A stretch of DNA of 64,000 bases from Paraburkholderia humisilvae (lineage in GTDB: Bacteria > Pseudomonadota > Gammaproteobacteria > Burkholderiales > Burkholderiaceae). Below are positions 25,364 through 35,401 of this stretch, piece by piece. Within the stretch, counting starts at the first letter, position 1, and the number at the start of each line of letters is the position of its first letter. A program made the position numbers and the translations under genes. Location of the stretch: NCBI RefSeq assembly GCF_902859855.1, contig NZ_CADIKH010000031.1, positions 1 through 64,000 on the forward strand, read 5' to 3'. Below the pieces are notes generated by a model, which saw only the letters and a list, made by a program, of their open reading frames with translations, was not told the origin of the DNA and did not search any database.

Positions 25364-26782
25364 TCAACGCTTCGCCGGAACCTCAACGCGCTTGCCACGC
25401 GCAATCTCATCGCCGGCATTCGGTGCGAGCCGGCGCGTGATGCCAATCGACGCGAACGAGCACAAACCCACCGTCACAAACGCGGGCCAGAAATCGGACC
25501 ATTCGATATGCGCGTGACCGTGCCACGCGCGCGTCAGTTGCACGACGATACCGGCGATCGTGACGCCCAGCCCCAACGACATCTGCTGGACCACGCTGCC
25601 GAGACTCGTTGCACGGCCGACGTCGCGGCTTTCGATTTCGGCGTAGGTCATCGAATTGAGGCTCGTGAATTGCAGCGCAGGGAAGAAGCCACCGAGCAGC
25701 ACGATGACCCAGATCAGCCAGACCGGCGTGCCGGGGAAGAACGCGCCGCACGCGGCGATCGCGATGCCGGAAAACGCCGCGTTGTACATCAGCACCGTGC
25801 GGAAACCCCAGCGATGCAGCGTGCGCGACGCGAGCGTACGCATAAAGAGCCCGCCCACCGCGGACGCGCAGGTGATCAGCCCCGATTCGAACGCGCTCAT
25901 CCCGAGCCCCTCTTGCAGCACGAGCGGCAACAGGAACGGGACCGCGCCGAGGCCGATGCGGAATAGCGATCCGCCCATTACGCTGGCCTGAAAAGTCGGC
26001 ACCCGAAAAAAGCGCAGGTCGAGCAACGGCCGCTTCGCGTACCGCGCATAGAACACATAGAGAACTAGCGCGACCGCGCCGGCCAGCGTCATCGTCCACG
26101 CGGTCGAATCGGTCACGAGCTCACTGCCGACCAGCGCGAGCCCGAGCATAAAGGCCGACGCACCACCCGCCGACAGCACGAAGCCAACCCAGTCGAGCGG
26201 TCCCGGATGCGGCTCGCGTGTGTTCGCGATGTATTTGTTCGTCAGATAAACGCCGGCGATACCGACCGGGATATTGATCAGGAAGATCAGCCGCCAGTGC
26301 AGGTAGGTCGTGATAAAGCCGCCCAGCAGCGGGCCGGCGGCCGGGCCGAGCAGCGACGTGAGGCTTAGATAGTTCATCGCGCGGATAAAGTCCGAGCGCT
26401 CGACGCTGCGAAAAATGATGATGCGGCCGACCGGCACCATCATCGCGCCGCCGATGCCCTGCACGAAACGCGCGACGGTGAACACTCCGAGCGACGTCGA
26501 CGCCGCGCACGCTATCGAACCCGCAACGAAAATGCCGATCGCGGTGCGAAATACCGTACGTGCACCGAAGCGATCGGCGAGCCAGCCGCAAACCGGAATG
26601 AAGACGCCCAACCCGAGCACGTAACTCGTCACCGCGATCTTCAGCGTGACCGGATCGCGGCCGAAGGTGCGCGCCATCTGGGGCAGCGCGGTGACGATCA
26701 CGTTCGCGTCGACTGTCTCCATGAACATCGCGAACGCGACGATGATCGGAGCAATAAGACCTTTCTGGTCAGACGACGACAT
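25364..26782 (-). CDS. MFS transporter of the EmrB/QacA (DHA2) type
   Basis: 472 aa with about fourteen membrane segments. It has the subfamily pattern LPQMARTFG in the first loop, CGWLADRFGARTVF between segments 2 and 3, and GPAAGPLLGGFI in segment 5. Members export drugs and other amphipathic compounds by proton antiport. It is convergent with the biosynthetic operon and may be unrelated to it. Confidence 0.9.
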   Translation of the reverse strand: MSSSDQKGLIAPIIVAFAMFMETVDANVIVTALPQMARTFGRDPVTLKIAVTSYVLGLGVFIPVCGWLADRFGARTVFRTAIGIFVAGSIACAASTSLGVFTVARFVQGIGGAMMVPVGRIIIFRSVERSDFIRAMNYLSLTSLLGPAAGPLLGGFITTYLHWRLIFLINIPVGIAGVYLTNKYIANTREPHPGPLDWVGFVLSAGGASAFMLGLALVGSELVTDSTAWTMTLAGAVALVLYVFYARYAKRPLLDLRFFRVPTFQASVMGGSLFRIGLGAVPFLLPLVLQEGLGMSAFESGLITCASAVGGLFMRTLASRTLHRWGFRTVLMYNAAFSGIAIAACGAFFPGTPVWLIWVIVLLGGFFPALQFTSLNSMTYAEIESRDVGRATSLGSVVQQMSLGLGVTIAGIVVQLTRAWHGHAHIEWSDFWPAFVTVGLCSFASIGITRRLAPNAGDEIARGKRVEVPAKR

Positions 26783-26866
26783 GAGCGGCGAACGCGATGA
26801 GGCGAAGGAGAAGCCGCGATTATTGCATAGCCGGGCTCTTTTTAAGCATGTACTGCGCGATTTTGT

Positions 26867-26891
26867 GTGCCGCCAGAAAAACTGGCGGCAC
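26867..26891 (-). terminator. Strong stem-loop after the flavoprotein gene
   Basis: GTGCCGCCAG, loop AAAAA, CTGGCGGCAC: a perfect 10-base-pair stem, 40 bases beyond the stop of the minus-strand gene ending at 26931. No run of T follows on the minus strand, so intrinsic termination is possible but not certain. Confidence 0.45.
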
Positions 26892-26930
26892 CCGTCCCGC
26901 CGGATTCACGTCGTTCTGATGCGTTCCGCT

Positions 26931-28316
26931 TCAAGCGCTGGGCGGCACCTTGGCGAACAGCAGGTTCAACCCTTCGCCGATCGTCGGGTGGCTCAGAATC
27001 GCATCGCGCACCGCCGTGTACGGCAGCTTGCCGAGCATCGCCATCTGCACCGCGGACACCACTTCGCCCGCTTGCGTGCCGAGCATCGTGAAGCCGAGGA
27101 TCTGATCGGAGTCCGCGGCGACCAGCGCCTTCATGAAGCCCGTTGTTTCCTGGTTTGTGCGTGCGCGCGGCACCGCGGCCATCGGCAGCGTCGCGACGCG
27201 TACCTTGATGCCCTGCGCGGCGGCCTCGGTCTCATTCAGGCCGATGCGCGCCAGTTCGGGTTCGATGAAAAGCGCATAAGGAATCACCCGTTGCGCCGTG
27301 GTGTAGGTGCCGCCAGCCAGGCTCGACTTCAGCACGCGATAGTCGTCGAACGACGCATGCGTGAACATCGGCGTGCCGGCCACCTCGCCGATCGCCCACG
27401 TATTCGGCGCGGACGTCGCGAGCCGCGCGTCGGTGACGATAAACCCGCGCGCGTCCCGTTTCACGCCGGCCTCTTCAAGGCCGATGCCATGCGTATTCGG
27501 CGTACGGCCGGCCGCGACCAGCAGGTGCGTGCCGTCGAGCGCGCTGCCGTCGGTCAGCGTGATATGCACGTTTTGCCCTGAGCGGCCTTGCACCTTGACC
27601 GCTCGCGTATTGACGCGTACGTCGATGCCGTCCTGCTGGAGGGCTGCGGTGAGGGCCGCGGCGACGTCCGGGTCTTCGCGCATCGCGACGCGCGGCGCTT
27701 CCTGCAGCACAGTCACGCGGCTGCCCAGCCGGCGAAATGCCTGTGCCATCTCGAGGCCGATATAGCCGCCGCCGAACACGATCAGATGGTCGGGCAGCGT
27801 GTCGAGTTCGAGCGCTTCGACGTGGGTGAGCGGCGCGGCGGCACGCAGTCCGTCGATATCCGGAACGGTCGCGGTCGTGCCGGTGTTGATGAACGCGTGC
27901 TCGCCTTCGACGATGCGGCGCGCGCCGTTCGCAAGCGTGACTTCAAGGGTCCGCGGCGCAATGAAGCGGCCGTTGCCGATCAGCAGGTCCATGCCCGACG
28001 TCTGGAACGCGGTCATATTGATGTCGACCATTCCGTCGACCACGGCACGCACGCGCTGATAGACGCGCTTCATGTCGAGACCGCCCGTTTGCGGCGCGGC
28101 GCCGAGTTTTTCCGCTTCGCGCGCCGCGTGCATCAGCCGGGCGGTCTGGATCAGCGATTTGGTCGGAATACAGGCCACGTTGATGCACGACCCGCCGATC
28201 ATTCCTCGTTCCACCAGCGCGACCCGCTTGCCGGCTTTCGCCAGTTCGATCGCGAGCGTCTTGCCGCCTTTGCCGCCGCCGAGAAACACATAGTCAAACC
28301 GTTCGACCGTTGCCAT
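26931..28316 (-). CDS. Class I pyridine nucleotide-disulfide oxidoreductase (mercuric reductase-like)
   Basis: 461 aa FAD enzyme. FAD motif GGGKGGKTLAIELAKAGK is near the N-terminus, and the redox-active pair lies in GGSCINVACIPTK. The central NAD(P) motif is FGGGYIGLEMAQAFRRLGS and the C-terminal dimerisation domain ends in HPTIGEGLN. It lacks the N-terminal metal-binding domain and the C-terminal cysteine pair of true mercuric reductase. A dihydrolipoamide-dehydrogenase-like or soluble transhydrogenase-like role is possible. The start at 28316 has GGAGG 9 bases upstream. Confidence 0.88.
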   Translation of the reverse strand: MATVERFDYVFLGGGKGGKTLAIELAKAGKRVALVERGMIGGSCINVACIPTKSLIQTARLMHAAREAEKLGAAPQTGGLDMKRVYQRVRAVVDGMVDINMTAFQTSGMDLLIGNGRFIAPRTLEVTLANGARRIVEGEHAFINTGTTATVPDIDGLRAAAPLTHVEALELDTLPDHLIVFGGGYIGLEMAQAFRRLGSRVTVLQEAPRVAMREDPDVAAALTAALQQDGIDVRVNTRAVKVQGRSGQNVHITLTDGSALDGTHLLVAAGRTPNTHGIGLEEAGVKRDARGFIVTDARLATSAPNTWAIGEVAGTPMFTHASFDDYRVLKSSLAGGTYTTAQRVIPYALFIEPELARIGLNETEAAAQGIKVRVATLPMAAVPRARTNQETTGFMKALVAADSDQILGFTMLGTQAGEVVSAVQMAMLGKLPYTAVRDAILSHPTIGEGLNLLFAKVPPSA

Positions 28317-28580
28317 CGCTTTACCCTCCGTGATGTTTTCATCGCAGGACGCGAGGTCGCGCCCGAACGCTACGAATCGTAGGTCACGCGCCACGCGGGC
28401 GATATGATCGATCGGCTCAACGCCATGCTCGGACGGTTCAAATGGGGGCCGTTTGCGGATCAATCGCCGTTGCGGCCGCAACGATTGTGCGTACCCGTGA
28501 CGGCACAGGCGAAGACCGAGGCGACGATCCTGGGGACGGAGGCGACCGGGCGATGTGGCGTTCGCTCGGCCGTCTGGCGG

Positions 28581-30521
28581 CTAGCGGTCGGCGTTGACCG
28601 GCCCGAGATCGTGGGCCGTGCCGGGACGGCGGGGGAAGTCGACGGCCGGATTGCGGTCGATGTCGTCGATCGCGTCATCGGCGGTGGCGATTTCGTGGTG
28701 ACCGCCGTCATCGAGCATGCCTTTCGCGAGTTCAATTGCCTGACGCGTAAAGAGCCGGCGGTACAGACCGTTTTCGCGTTCGATCAGCTGGTCGTGCGAG
28801 CCTTCCTCGACGACGCGGCCCTTCTCGAGCACCAGCAGCCGGTCGAGCGAGCGCACGGTCGACAGCCGGTGCGCGACGACCAGTGTCGTGCGGCCCGCCA
28901 TCAGCCGCTCCATCGATTGCTGGATGAGCACTTCGCTTTCGCTGTCGAGACTCGACGTCGCTTCGTCGAAAATCAGCAGCGGCGCATCGGCAAGAAACGC
29001 GCGAGCGATCGCGATACGTTGCCGCTCGCCGCCCGACAGCTTGATGCCGCGCTCGCCAACCAGCGTGTCGTAACCGTGCGGCAATGCGGCGATGAATTCG
29101 TGCGCGCTGGCAAGCCGCGCGGCCCGTTCGATCTCCGCGTGGCTTGCGCCAGGCCGTGCGTACGCGATGTTTTCCGCAAGCGAGCGGTGAAAGAGCACCG
29201 GCTCCTGCTGGACGATCGCAATCTGCCGGCGCAGCGACGCTTGCTGCACCTGCGCAATATCCTGACCGTCGATCGTGATGCGGCCCGAATCGAGATCGTA
29301 GAGGCGCTGGATCAGCTTGACGAACGTGGTCTTGCCGGAGCCCGAGTGGCCGACCAGTCCGATCCGCTCGCCCGGCGCGATGCGCAGCGACAGGTCCTGA
29401 TAAAGCGGCGTGTGCAACGCGCCGTAGCGGAACGTGATGTGCTCGAAGCGGATCTCGCCACGCCGGATGTCGATCTCGCGGGCGCCCGGCCGGTCCTCGA
29501 TGCCAAGCGACTCATCCTCGAGCGCGACCAGTTCTTCCATGTCGTTGACCGAGCGCTGCAGATTGCGCACATGCAGGCCAATGTCGCGCAGATAGCCTTG
29601 CAGCATGAAGAACGTCGTCAGCGAGAAGGTGATGTCGCCGACGCTCGCCTTGTCGTGCGTCCATAACCATAGCGCGGTGCCGACGATGGCCGCCTGCATC
29701 AGCACGAGCATCGTGCTTTGCACGCCGCCGTTGGTCGTGCCGCGCGCCCAGGTGCGGCGCGTGCGCTTGCGCCACTTCGCGATCACGCGCGCAAGCCGCG
29801 CTTCTTCGCGATGCTCAGCGCCAAATGCCTTGACCACCGCATTGCAACTGACCGCATCGGCGAGCGCACCGCCGACACGCGTGTCCCACATATTGGCGAG
29901 GCGGGCGGTCGGCGCGACGTAGCGCAGCGATAGCGTGCCCGTTACCGCGATATAGAGCAGCGAACCGGCGCCGACGATCACGCCCATCACCGGCCAGCGA
30001 GAACTGAGCACCGCAGTGGTGCCGATCAGCATCACGCACGAGGGCAGCAGCGTGATCAGCAGCGTGTCGTTTAGCAGATCGAGCGCCCACATGCCGCGCG
30101 TAATCTTGCGCACCGTCGAGCCGGCGAAGCTGTTCGCGTGCCAGTCGGTCGAGAAGCGCTGCACGCGGTGAAAGCCGCTCGCGGCGATTTCGCTCATCAT
30201 GCGCAGCGTCATCGAAATGATGTTGCGGTACACCGCCTGACGCAGCAGCATGCCGGTGAGACCAAGCGCGATTAGCGCGCCGAACGCCGACGAGGCGGCG
30301 GCCCACGCGTGCGCCTTCGCGGCGGCGTCGGTCGCGCCGGCAGACAGCGCATCGACGAGCCGCCCCGCGAAGAGCGGCGTCATCACATCGGCGAGCGCGC
30401 CGCACAGGGCGAGCGCCGCGATCACCGACACGCGCACCGGCTGCTTGAACCAATGGGCGAAAACGAAGGCGAGTACGCTGCGAAACGCCTGCGTGCCGCG
30501 ATTGGATTGCTTGTCAGCCAT
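28581..30521 (-). CDS. ABC exporter, fused membrane and ATPase domains
   Basis: 646 aa half-transporter. An N-terminal six-helix membrane domain (about residues 20-330) is followed by an ATPase with Walker A GHSGSGKTT, Q-loop VQQEPVLFH, signature LSGGERQR and Walker B LLIFDEATSSLD, then the H-loop VVAHRLSTV. It acts as a homodimer exporting lipids, peptides or drugs. The start at 30521 was chosen where family similarity begins; the open frame continues to 30770. Confidence 0.88.
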   Translation of the reverse strand: MADKQSNRGTQAFRSVLAFVFAHWFKQPVRVSVIAALALCGALADVMTPLFAGRLVDALSAGATDAAAKAHAWAAASSAFGALIALGLTGMLLRQAVYRNIISMTLRMMSEIAASGFHRVQRFSTDWHANSFAGSTVRKITRGMWALDLLNDTLLITLLPSCVMLIGTTAVLSSRWPVMGVIVGAGSLLYIAVTGTLSLRYVAPTARLANMWDTRVGGALADAVSCNAVVKAFGAEHREEARLARVIAKWRKRTRRTWARGTTNGGVQSTMLVLMQAAIVGTALWLWTHDKASVGDITFSLTTFFMLQGYLRDIGLHVRNLQRSVNDMEELVALEDESLGIEDRPGAREIDIRRGEIRFEHITFRYGALHTPLYQDLSLRIAPGERIGLVGHSGSGKTTFVKLIQRLYDLDSGRITIDGQDIAQVQQASLRRQIAIVQQEPVLFHRSLAENIAYARPGASHAEIERAARLASAHEFIAALPHGYDTLVGERGIKLSGGERQRIAIARAFLADAPLLIFDEATSSLDSESEVLIQQSMERLMAGRTTLVVAHRLSTVRSLDRLLVLEKGRVVEEGSHDQLIERENGLYRRLFTRQAIELAKGMLDDGGHHEIATADDAIDDIDRNPAVDFPRRPGTAHDLGPVNADR

Positions 30522-31146
30522 ATGCCACAGCGCGCGTTCGAAGGGCCGCGCGGCTACCTCGTGAAAAACCGGTGGTGGGTGCACATCGCGCGGCGGCCGC
30601 TGGGTGGCTCGCCGCATGACGCACTGCGCCTGAATGGTCGGGTTGTCGGGTGTATCCGGGTTGGTCCGGGTCGATCCGTTCCGCGTTCCGTCCGCGTCCA
30701 GGATTCGCGCCGCGGAGCGAGTGCCGGCAAGCGGTCTCGCGAAGACTGACCCATTCGATGAAACGCGCATTGTACCGCTCGCGCGACGCCGTTGCGCGCC
30801 GCATCAACCTGTCTCGATCGGTAGACCGAAGCGCGGCGTAGCCGCAGTATTGCGCGTCGTTGCCGCTTCGAACAGGGCTGCGGCCTTCATGCGGTATGAA
30901 GTGATTCTGCACGATGTGCACCGGCGCCGCACCCGCCATGCGACGCACGTCGCGCATCGTTCGACCCGTGCGCGCGGTGTGCAATGGGTGGGCCGGTGCG
31001 TCCGGGCTGCATAGCCGGGGGCGAGCTGCCGCAGACGAATCGCTGCTCTTCGCCTGAATTTGCATTCAGCGATTCGGCAAAGGATACTGGGCGTCTCACA
31101 CGGTTAACCGCCTGCGATGCGTTTTCCATCCTTGAAAGAGATCGAG
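30522..31146. other. Intergenic region between ABC exporter and nitrile hydratase
   Basis: About 625 bases between divergent genes. I see no convincing coding region or strong repeat; it should hold both promoters. Confidence 0.5.
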
Positions 31147-31845
31147 ATGAGCCACGAAAGTCACGACCCGCATCACGACGACCATCACGGGCATGAACCC
31201 GGCCGCGGCCACGAACACGGCCACGAACACGGCCACGAAGGCAGCGCGTTGTCCGAGATGGACCTGCGCGTGCGCGCGCTGGAATCGCTGCTCGTCGAGA
31301 AAGGCTATGTCGACCCGCAGGCACTCGATGTGCTGATCGACACCTACGAGCACCAGGTCGGGCCGCGCAACGGCGCACGCGTCGTCGCGCGTGCGTGGCA
31401 CGATCCCGCGTACCGTGCGTGGTTGCTCGAGGATGCGACGGCCGCGATTGCATCGCTCGGCTATTCAGGCCGTGGCGGCGAACATATGGTCGTGCTGGCG
31501 AATACGCCGCACGTGCACAACATGGTGGTCTGCACGCTGTGTTCGTGCTATCCGTGGCCGGTGCTCGGCTTGCCGCCCAGCTGGTACAAGTCGGCGCCGT
31601 ACCGCTCGCGCGCGGTGATCGATCCGCGTGGCGTACTCAAGGAATTTGGCTTCGAGTTGCCCGATCACGTCGAGTTTCGTGTCTGGGACTCGACCTCCGA
31701 AATGCGCTATCTGGTGCTGCCGATGCGTCCGGAAGGCACCGGCGACTGGAGCGAAGACGCGCTCGCCGAGCTTGTCACGCGCGATTCGATGATCGGCACC
31801 GGCTTGCCGCGCTCACCGGATACCGCGCAAGGAGCCCGGCCATGA
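31147..31845 (+). CDS. nthA: Cobalt-type nitrile hydratase alpha subunit with His-rich N-terminus
   Basis: 232 aa catalytic subunit that hydrates nitriles to amides. The metal-binding claw is VCTLCSC with C129, C132 and C134; Thr in the second position marks the cobalt type (iron types have Ser). YPWPVLGLPPSWYKS and YRSRAVIDPRGVL are family hallmarks. Residues 2-34 are an unusual stretch with about a dozen histidines (SHESHDPHHDDHHGHEPG, then GHEHGHEHGHE) coded by a repeated 12-base unit. This could bind cobalt for loading. The start has AAAGAG upstream. The beta subunit overlaps the stop. Confidence 0.93.
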   Translation: MSHESHDPHHDDHHGHEPGRGHEHGHEHGHEGSALSEMDLRVRALESLLVEKGYVDPQALDVLIDTYEHQVGPRNGARVVARAWHDPAYRAWLLEDATAAIASLGYSGRGGEHMVVLANTPHVHNMVVCTLCSCYPWPVLGLPPSWYKSAPYRSRAVIDPRGVLKEFGFELPDHVEFRVWDSTSEMRYLVLPMRPEGTGDWSEDALAELVTRDSMIGTGLPRSPDTAQGARP

Positions 31846-32507
31846 ACGGCGCACAGGACATGGGCGGCATGCAGACATTCGGCCCGGTGCGGCCCGCAGC
31901 GGACGAACGCGCGTTCCACGCGGGCTGGGAGCCGCGCGTGCTTGCGCTGACGCTGGCTATGGGCGCGACCGGTACATGGAACATCGACAAGTCGCGCGCC
32001 GCGCGCGAAAGCCTGCCGCCCGCGCAATACTGGACGAGCACGTACTACCAGATCTGGTACGAAGGCCTATGCAAGCTGCTGATCGAACATGGTCTCGCGA
32101 CGGCGGACGAAATCCAGGCCGGTCATTCAATGCAACCGGCGGCTCCTGTCGCGCGCGTGTTTCAGGCGGCCGACGTACCGGCAGCCTTACTGAAGGGCTT
32201 TCCGTACGATAGGGCGATGGGCTATCCGGCGCGTTTCCTCGTCGGCGAAGCGGTGCGGACCCGTCTGCTGAACCCATCGACGCACACGCGTTTGCCGCGC
32301 TATTGCCGCGGCAAACGCGGCGAAATTGTCGCGCTGCGCGGCGCGCATGTGTTTCCCGATACGAACGCGGTCGGGCAGGGTGAACAGCCGCGCTGGCTAT
32401 ACACGGTGCGCTTCGCGGCCACGGAACTGTGGGGCGACGATACGACCGCCGCGTCGGTCTGTGTCGATTGCTGGGAGCCGTATCTCGAACCTGCGGATGC
32501 ACCCTGA
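31842..32507 (+). CDS. nthB: Nitrile hydratase beta subunit
   Basis: 221 aa. The N-terminus MNGAQDMGGMQTFGPV is the family hallmark, and the C-terminal domain has the SH3-like fold region with GKRGEIVALRGAHVFPDTNA and LYTVRF. It forms a heterodimer with the alpha subunit and shapes the active site. AAGGAG lies 9 bases before the ATG, which overlaps the alpha stop as ATGA. The alpha-beta order is the reverse of that in many cobalt-type operons. Confidence 0.93.
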   Translation: MNGAQDMGGMQTFGPVRPAADERAFHAGWEPRVLALTLAMGATGTWNIDKSRAARESLPPAQYWTSTYYQIWYEGLCKLLIEHGLATADEIQAGHSMQPAAPVARVFQAADVPAALLKGFPYDRAMGYPARFLVGEAVRTRLLNPSTHTRLPRYCRGKRGEIVALRGAHVFPDTNAVGQGEQPRWLYTVRFAATELWGDDTTAASVCVDCWEPYLEPADAP

Positions 32508-32523
32508 ACCAGGCGATCGAACC

Positions 32524-32901
32524 ATGACAACACTCACGTCAAACGTATCGGACGAATCACCAGAATGGCTCGCTCACTTGCCGACATTGCCTCGCGATGG
32601 CAACGCGCCGGTATTCAGTGCGCCATGGGAGGCGGCGGCGTTTGCGATGACGCTCGCGCTCCATCGGCGCGGTGTGTTTACGTGGGCCGAGTGGGCCGCG
32701 ACGCTGCATGACGCGATCCGTGACGCACAGGCAGCGGGCGACCCGGATCGTGGCGACACGTACTATCGTCACTGGCTGACCGCGCTCGAGCGGATCGCCG
32801 CGGCGAAAGGCTGCGTAACGATCGAAAGCTTGCTGGAACGGCGCGACGCGTGGGATCGGGCCGCGCGCCGTACGCCGCACGGACAGCCGATCGGGCTTTG
32901 A
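32524..32901 (+). CDS. Nitrile hydratase accessory protein
   Basis: 125 aa protein similar in sequence to the N-terminal part of a beta subunit (RDGNAPVFSAPWEAAAFAMTLALHRRGVFTWAEWA). This is the P14K/NhlE-type activator that delivers cobalt by swapping alpha subunits. It lies 16 bases after the beta gene. No cobalt transporter gene is adjacent. Confidence 0.88.
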   Translation: MTTLTSNVSDESPEWLAHLPTLPRDGNAPVFSAPWEAAAFAMTLALHRRGVFTWAEWAATLHDAIRDAQAAGDPDRGDTYYRHWLTALERIAAAKGCVTIESLLERRDAWDRAARRTPHGQPIGL

Positions 32902-32956
32902 AGCGCGACGCGTGCGCTTGCGTCGGCGCATCGTAAGGGGATACGCGCAAACACCG

Positions 32957-33574
32957 TTACTGATTGGAAACAGGTGTTCCCGAATGGACCTGCTGCGCCG
33001 CGGGTGTCACGCCGCCGCCTTGCCCGGCCGGCGCCGCGACTTGCGTGACGGCCCGCATCACACCGCCTTGATAGGTCGCGACCACATTGCCGTTCGTGTC
33101 TTTTTCGACGGCATCCCACGGCGCGTTGTGCCTGAAGGTGCCGGTCAGCGTGCCACCGTCCGCATGATGAATGATCGCGTCGCCGTCGAGCTTGCCCTGC
33201 ACGAAATCGCCGTACACCCAGTCTCCGGTCGGCCAGCGTTTCACGCCTTTGCCGTCGAACATGCCTGCCCGCAGACCGCCTTGATAGACGAATCCGTCGC
33301 CGAGTATCACTTGCCCCGGGATGTCCGGCGGATTCGGGTCGGCTGGGTTGATCGCCGCGGCCGAACTCGCGGACGGCGCGGCGGCCTGGGTATCCGCAGC
33401 GGAATCGCTGGCGGCAGGCTGAACGCTCAGCGAATTGGCATTGACTTGAGTGCCGCTTGCCGCGGGATTGCTGTCGTCGGCCGATGCCGTAACCGGCACG
33501 GTCAGAAACATCGATGCGGCCGCAATCGTCAAGGCGGCGAGCGGTGTCGGGAGTGGCCAGTTTGCGGACAGCAC
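32957..33574 (-). CDS. Exported MORN-like repeat protein
   Basis: About 205 aa from a GTG at 33574 with AAAGGAG 7 bases upstream; a longer frame to 33643 has no such site. A signal peptide (hydrophobic core AALTIAAASMFLTV, cleavage after ASA) is followed by an Ala/Ser/Pro-rich linker. Three MORN-like repeats follow: YQGGLRAGMFDGKG, WVYGDFVQGKLDG and LTGTFRHN. It is probably periplasmic. The function is unknown. Confidence 0.72.
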   Translation of the reverse strand: MLSANWPLPTPLAALTIAAASMFLTVPVTASADDSNPAASGTQVNANSLSVQPAASDSAADTQAAAPSASSAAAINPADPNPPDIPGQVILGDGFVYQGGLRAGMFDGKGVKRWPTGDWVYGDFVQGKLDGDAIIHHADGGTLTGTFRHNAPWDAVEKDTNGNVVATYQGGVMRAVTQVAAPAGQGGGVTPAAQQVHSGTPVSNQ

Positions 33575-33802
33575 GGTGGTCTCCTTTGAAGTCGTCCTGC
33601 TCGAGGTAGAAGCCGTGTCAGCCAAGAAAACTAGTCCGTCCACCTTTCAAAGACAATAGGCTGTTGCACTCATGTGTGCGATTGAGCACATGCGCTCTTC
33701 ACGTCACAAGAAGAACAGATCAAGGTGCGCCGGTTCGTCATTTGATATGCAGTGAAGCCGCGCAAGCGAACGCGCCGCATGAGCGCGCGCCGATCGGACG
33801 AG

Positions 33803-35179
33803 TCAGGTCAGCACGGCCCACAACAGCAGTGTCAGCACAAGGCCCACCACCGATACGATGGTCTGCAGAATCGACCAGACGAAAACGGTCTGCTTCAACT
33901 GGAGTCCGAAGTACTCGCGCACCATCCAGAAGCCCGCATCGTTGACGTGACAGAAGAACACCGACCCTGCGCCGATGGCGAGTGCAAGCAGCGAATTGTG
34001 CGTGGCCGGCAAACCGGCGACCACCGGTGCGACGATGCCGGCGGTCGTGGTGGTCGCAACGGTCGCGGAGCCGGTCGCCTGACGCAGCGCGACGGCGATC
34101 AGCCACGCAAGGACGATCAGCGGCAGATGCGCGCCGACCGCGATCTTGCCGATCGTCGCGCTGATGCCGGCGACGACGAGCATCTGCTTCAGGCCGCCGC
34201 CCGCGCCGATTGTCAGCAGCAGCGCGGCGATCGGCGGCAGGCTCTTGCGCAGAATGCCGCCGACCCGCTCGCGCGGCATGCCACGCGCCCAGCCGAGCGC
34301 GACTATCGCAAACAACACAGTCAGGCCGAGGGCGACCAGCGGCTCGCCGAGGAAGTCGAGCGTGTCGTAGGCCAGCGTCTTCGGCTCGAGCAGCAGCTTG
34401 GCGACCGTGCGGCCCAGCATCAGCACGACCGGCAGCAAAATCGTAATGAGCGAGACCGCAAATCCGGGCAGTTCGCTTTGTGGCGTCTCGGAGCGGAACA
34501 GCTTGCCCATCTCTTCGGGTTCCGCAATCTGCATGCGTTTTGAAAGCATGCCGCCATAGATCGGCCCGGCGAGAATCACCGCGGGAATCGCGACGATCAG
34601 ACCGAGCCCGAGCGTGATGCCGAGGTCGGCGTGCAACGCGCTGACGGCGATCAATGGACCCGGGTGCGGCGGCAGCAGTGCGTGCAGCGTCGTCATGCCG
34701 GCCAGCGCGGGAATTGCGATGCGCAGGATGGGCTGCTGCGAGCGACGCGCCATCACGAAGATGATCGGCACCATCATCACGAGGCCCACTTCGAAGAACA
34801 GCGGCAAGCCGATGATGATCGCGACAAGCGCCATCATCCACGGCAAGCGGCGCGGCGTCGCATGGTCGAGGATCGTCGTGACGAGGCGATCGGCTGCGCC
34901 GGAGTCGGCCATTAGCGCCCCGAGCATCGCCCCGAGCGCGATGATGATGCCGACGTCGCCGAGCAGCGCGCCGGCGCCCTTGCTGAACGCGCTGGCCACG
35001 GCTTCAAGCGGCAGACCCGCGGTAAAGCCCGCAGCGAACGTGCCAACCAGAATGGACAGGAACGGCGCGATTTTCAGCGCACTGATCAGAACGATGATGA
35101 GTGCGAGACCGAGCGCACAGGAAAGAATCAGGCGCGTGTCGTGAGCAGACCAGGGGGTCAAGGTGGCTGTAAGGTGCAC
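33803..35179 (-). CDS. GntP-family gluconate/glycerate:H+ symporter
   Basis: 458 aa, about twelve to fourteen membrane segments. It has the family motifs LPLFFEVGLVMMVPIIF, LPPHPGPLIA near residue 150, and the C-terminal HVNDAGFWMVREYFGL. It imports sugar acids. A GTG start with GGAG 6 bases upstream was used. The tartronate semialdehyde reductase gene upstream on the same strand fits glycerate or glucarate use. Confidence 0.92.
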   Translation of the reverse strand: MHLTATLTPWSAHDTRLILSCALGLALIIVLISALKIAPFLSILVGTFAAGFTAGLPLEAVASAFSKGAGALLGDVGIIIALGAMLGALMADSGAADRLVTTILDHATPRRLPWMMALVAIIIGLPLFFEVGLVMMVPIIFVMARRSQQPILRIAIPALAGMTTLHALLPPHPGPLIAVSALHADLGITLGLGLIVAIPAVILAGPIYGGMLSKRMQIAEPEEMGKLFRSETPQSELPGFAVSLITILLPVVLMLGRTVAKLLLEPKTLAYDTLDFLGEPLVALGLTVLFAIVALGWARGMPRERVGGILRKSLPPIAALLLTIGAGGGLKQMLVVAGISATIGKIAVGAHLPLIVLAWLIAVALRQATGSATVATTTTAGIVAPVVAGLPATHNSLLALAIGAGSVFFCHVNDAGFWMVREYFGLQLKQTVFVWSILQTIVSVVGLVLTLLLWAVLT

Positions 35180-35401
35180 TGCGTCTCCGGGGTCGTAAGA
35201 GGGCGGCCGGAGCAGTGTCGATGTGGTACACGAGACGCCGCCCGTCGCTCACCGGCGATTGTAGCGGCTGCTGAACAGCAGAGGCGAGTGAAATGACCGC
35301 TGGTTATCGCGGCACGGTTTGCTTAAGCCGAGTCGCGCGATCGAAGCGTGATCGTAGCGCAAGCCGATGCGCTCCGATCACGTGAGCTCAGGCGGGGCGG
35401 A

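Noticed and set aside
25364..26782. DHA2 exporter as a thirteenth member of the biosynthetic cluster
   Set aside because: It is on the opposite strand and convergent, with no sign of co-regulation; a link cannot be excluded but is not supported.
31201..31240. Short repeats near the nitrile hydratase start as a possible CRISPR or repeat array
   Set aside because: They are in-frame codons for a His-rich stretch, without spacers.
35268..35281. CTGCTG-AA-CAGCAG palindrome upstream of the GntP gene
   Set aside because: Short, GC-rich and low in specificity; likely by chance.
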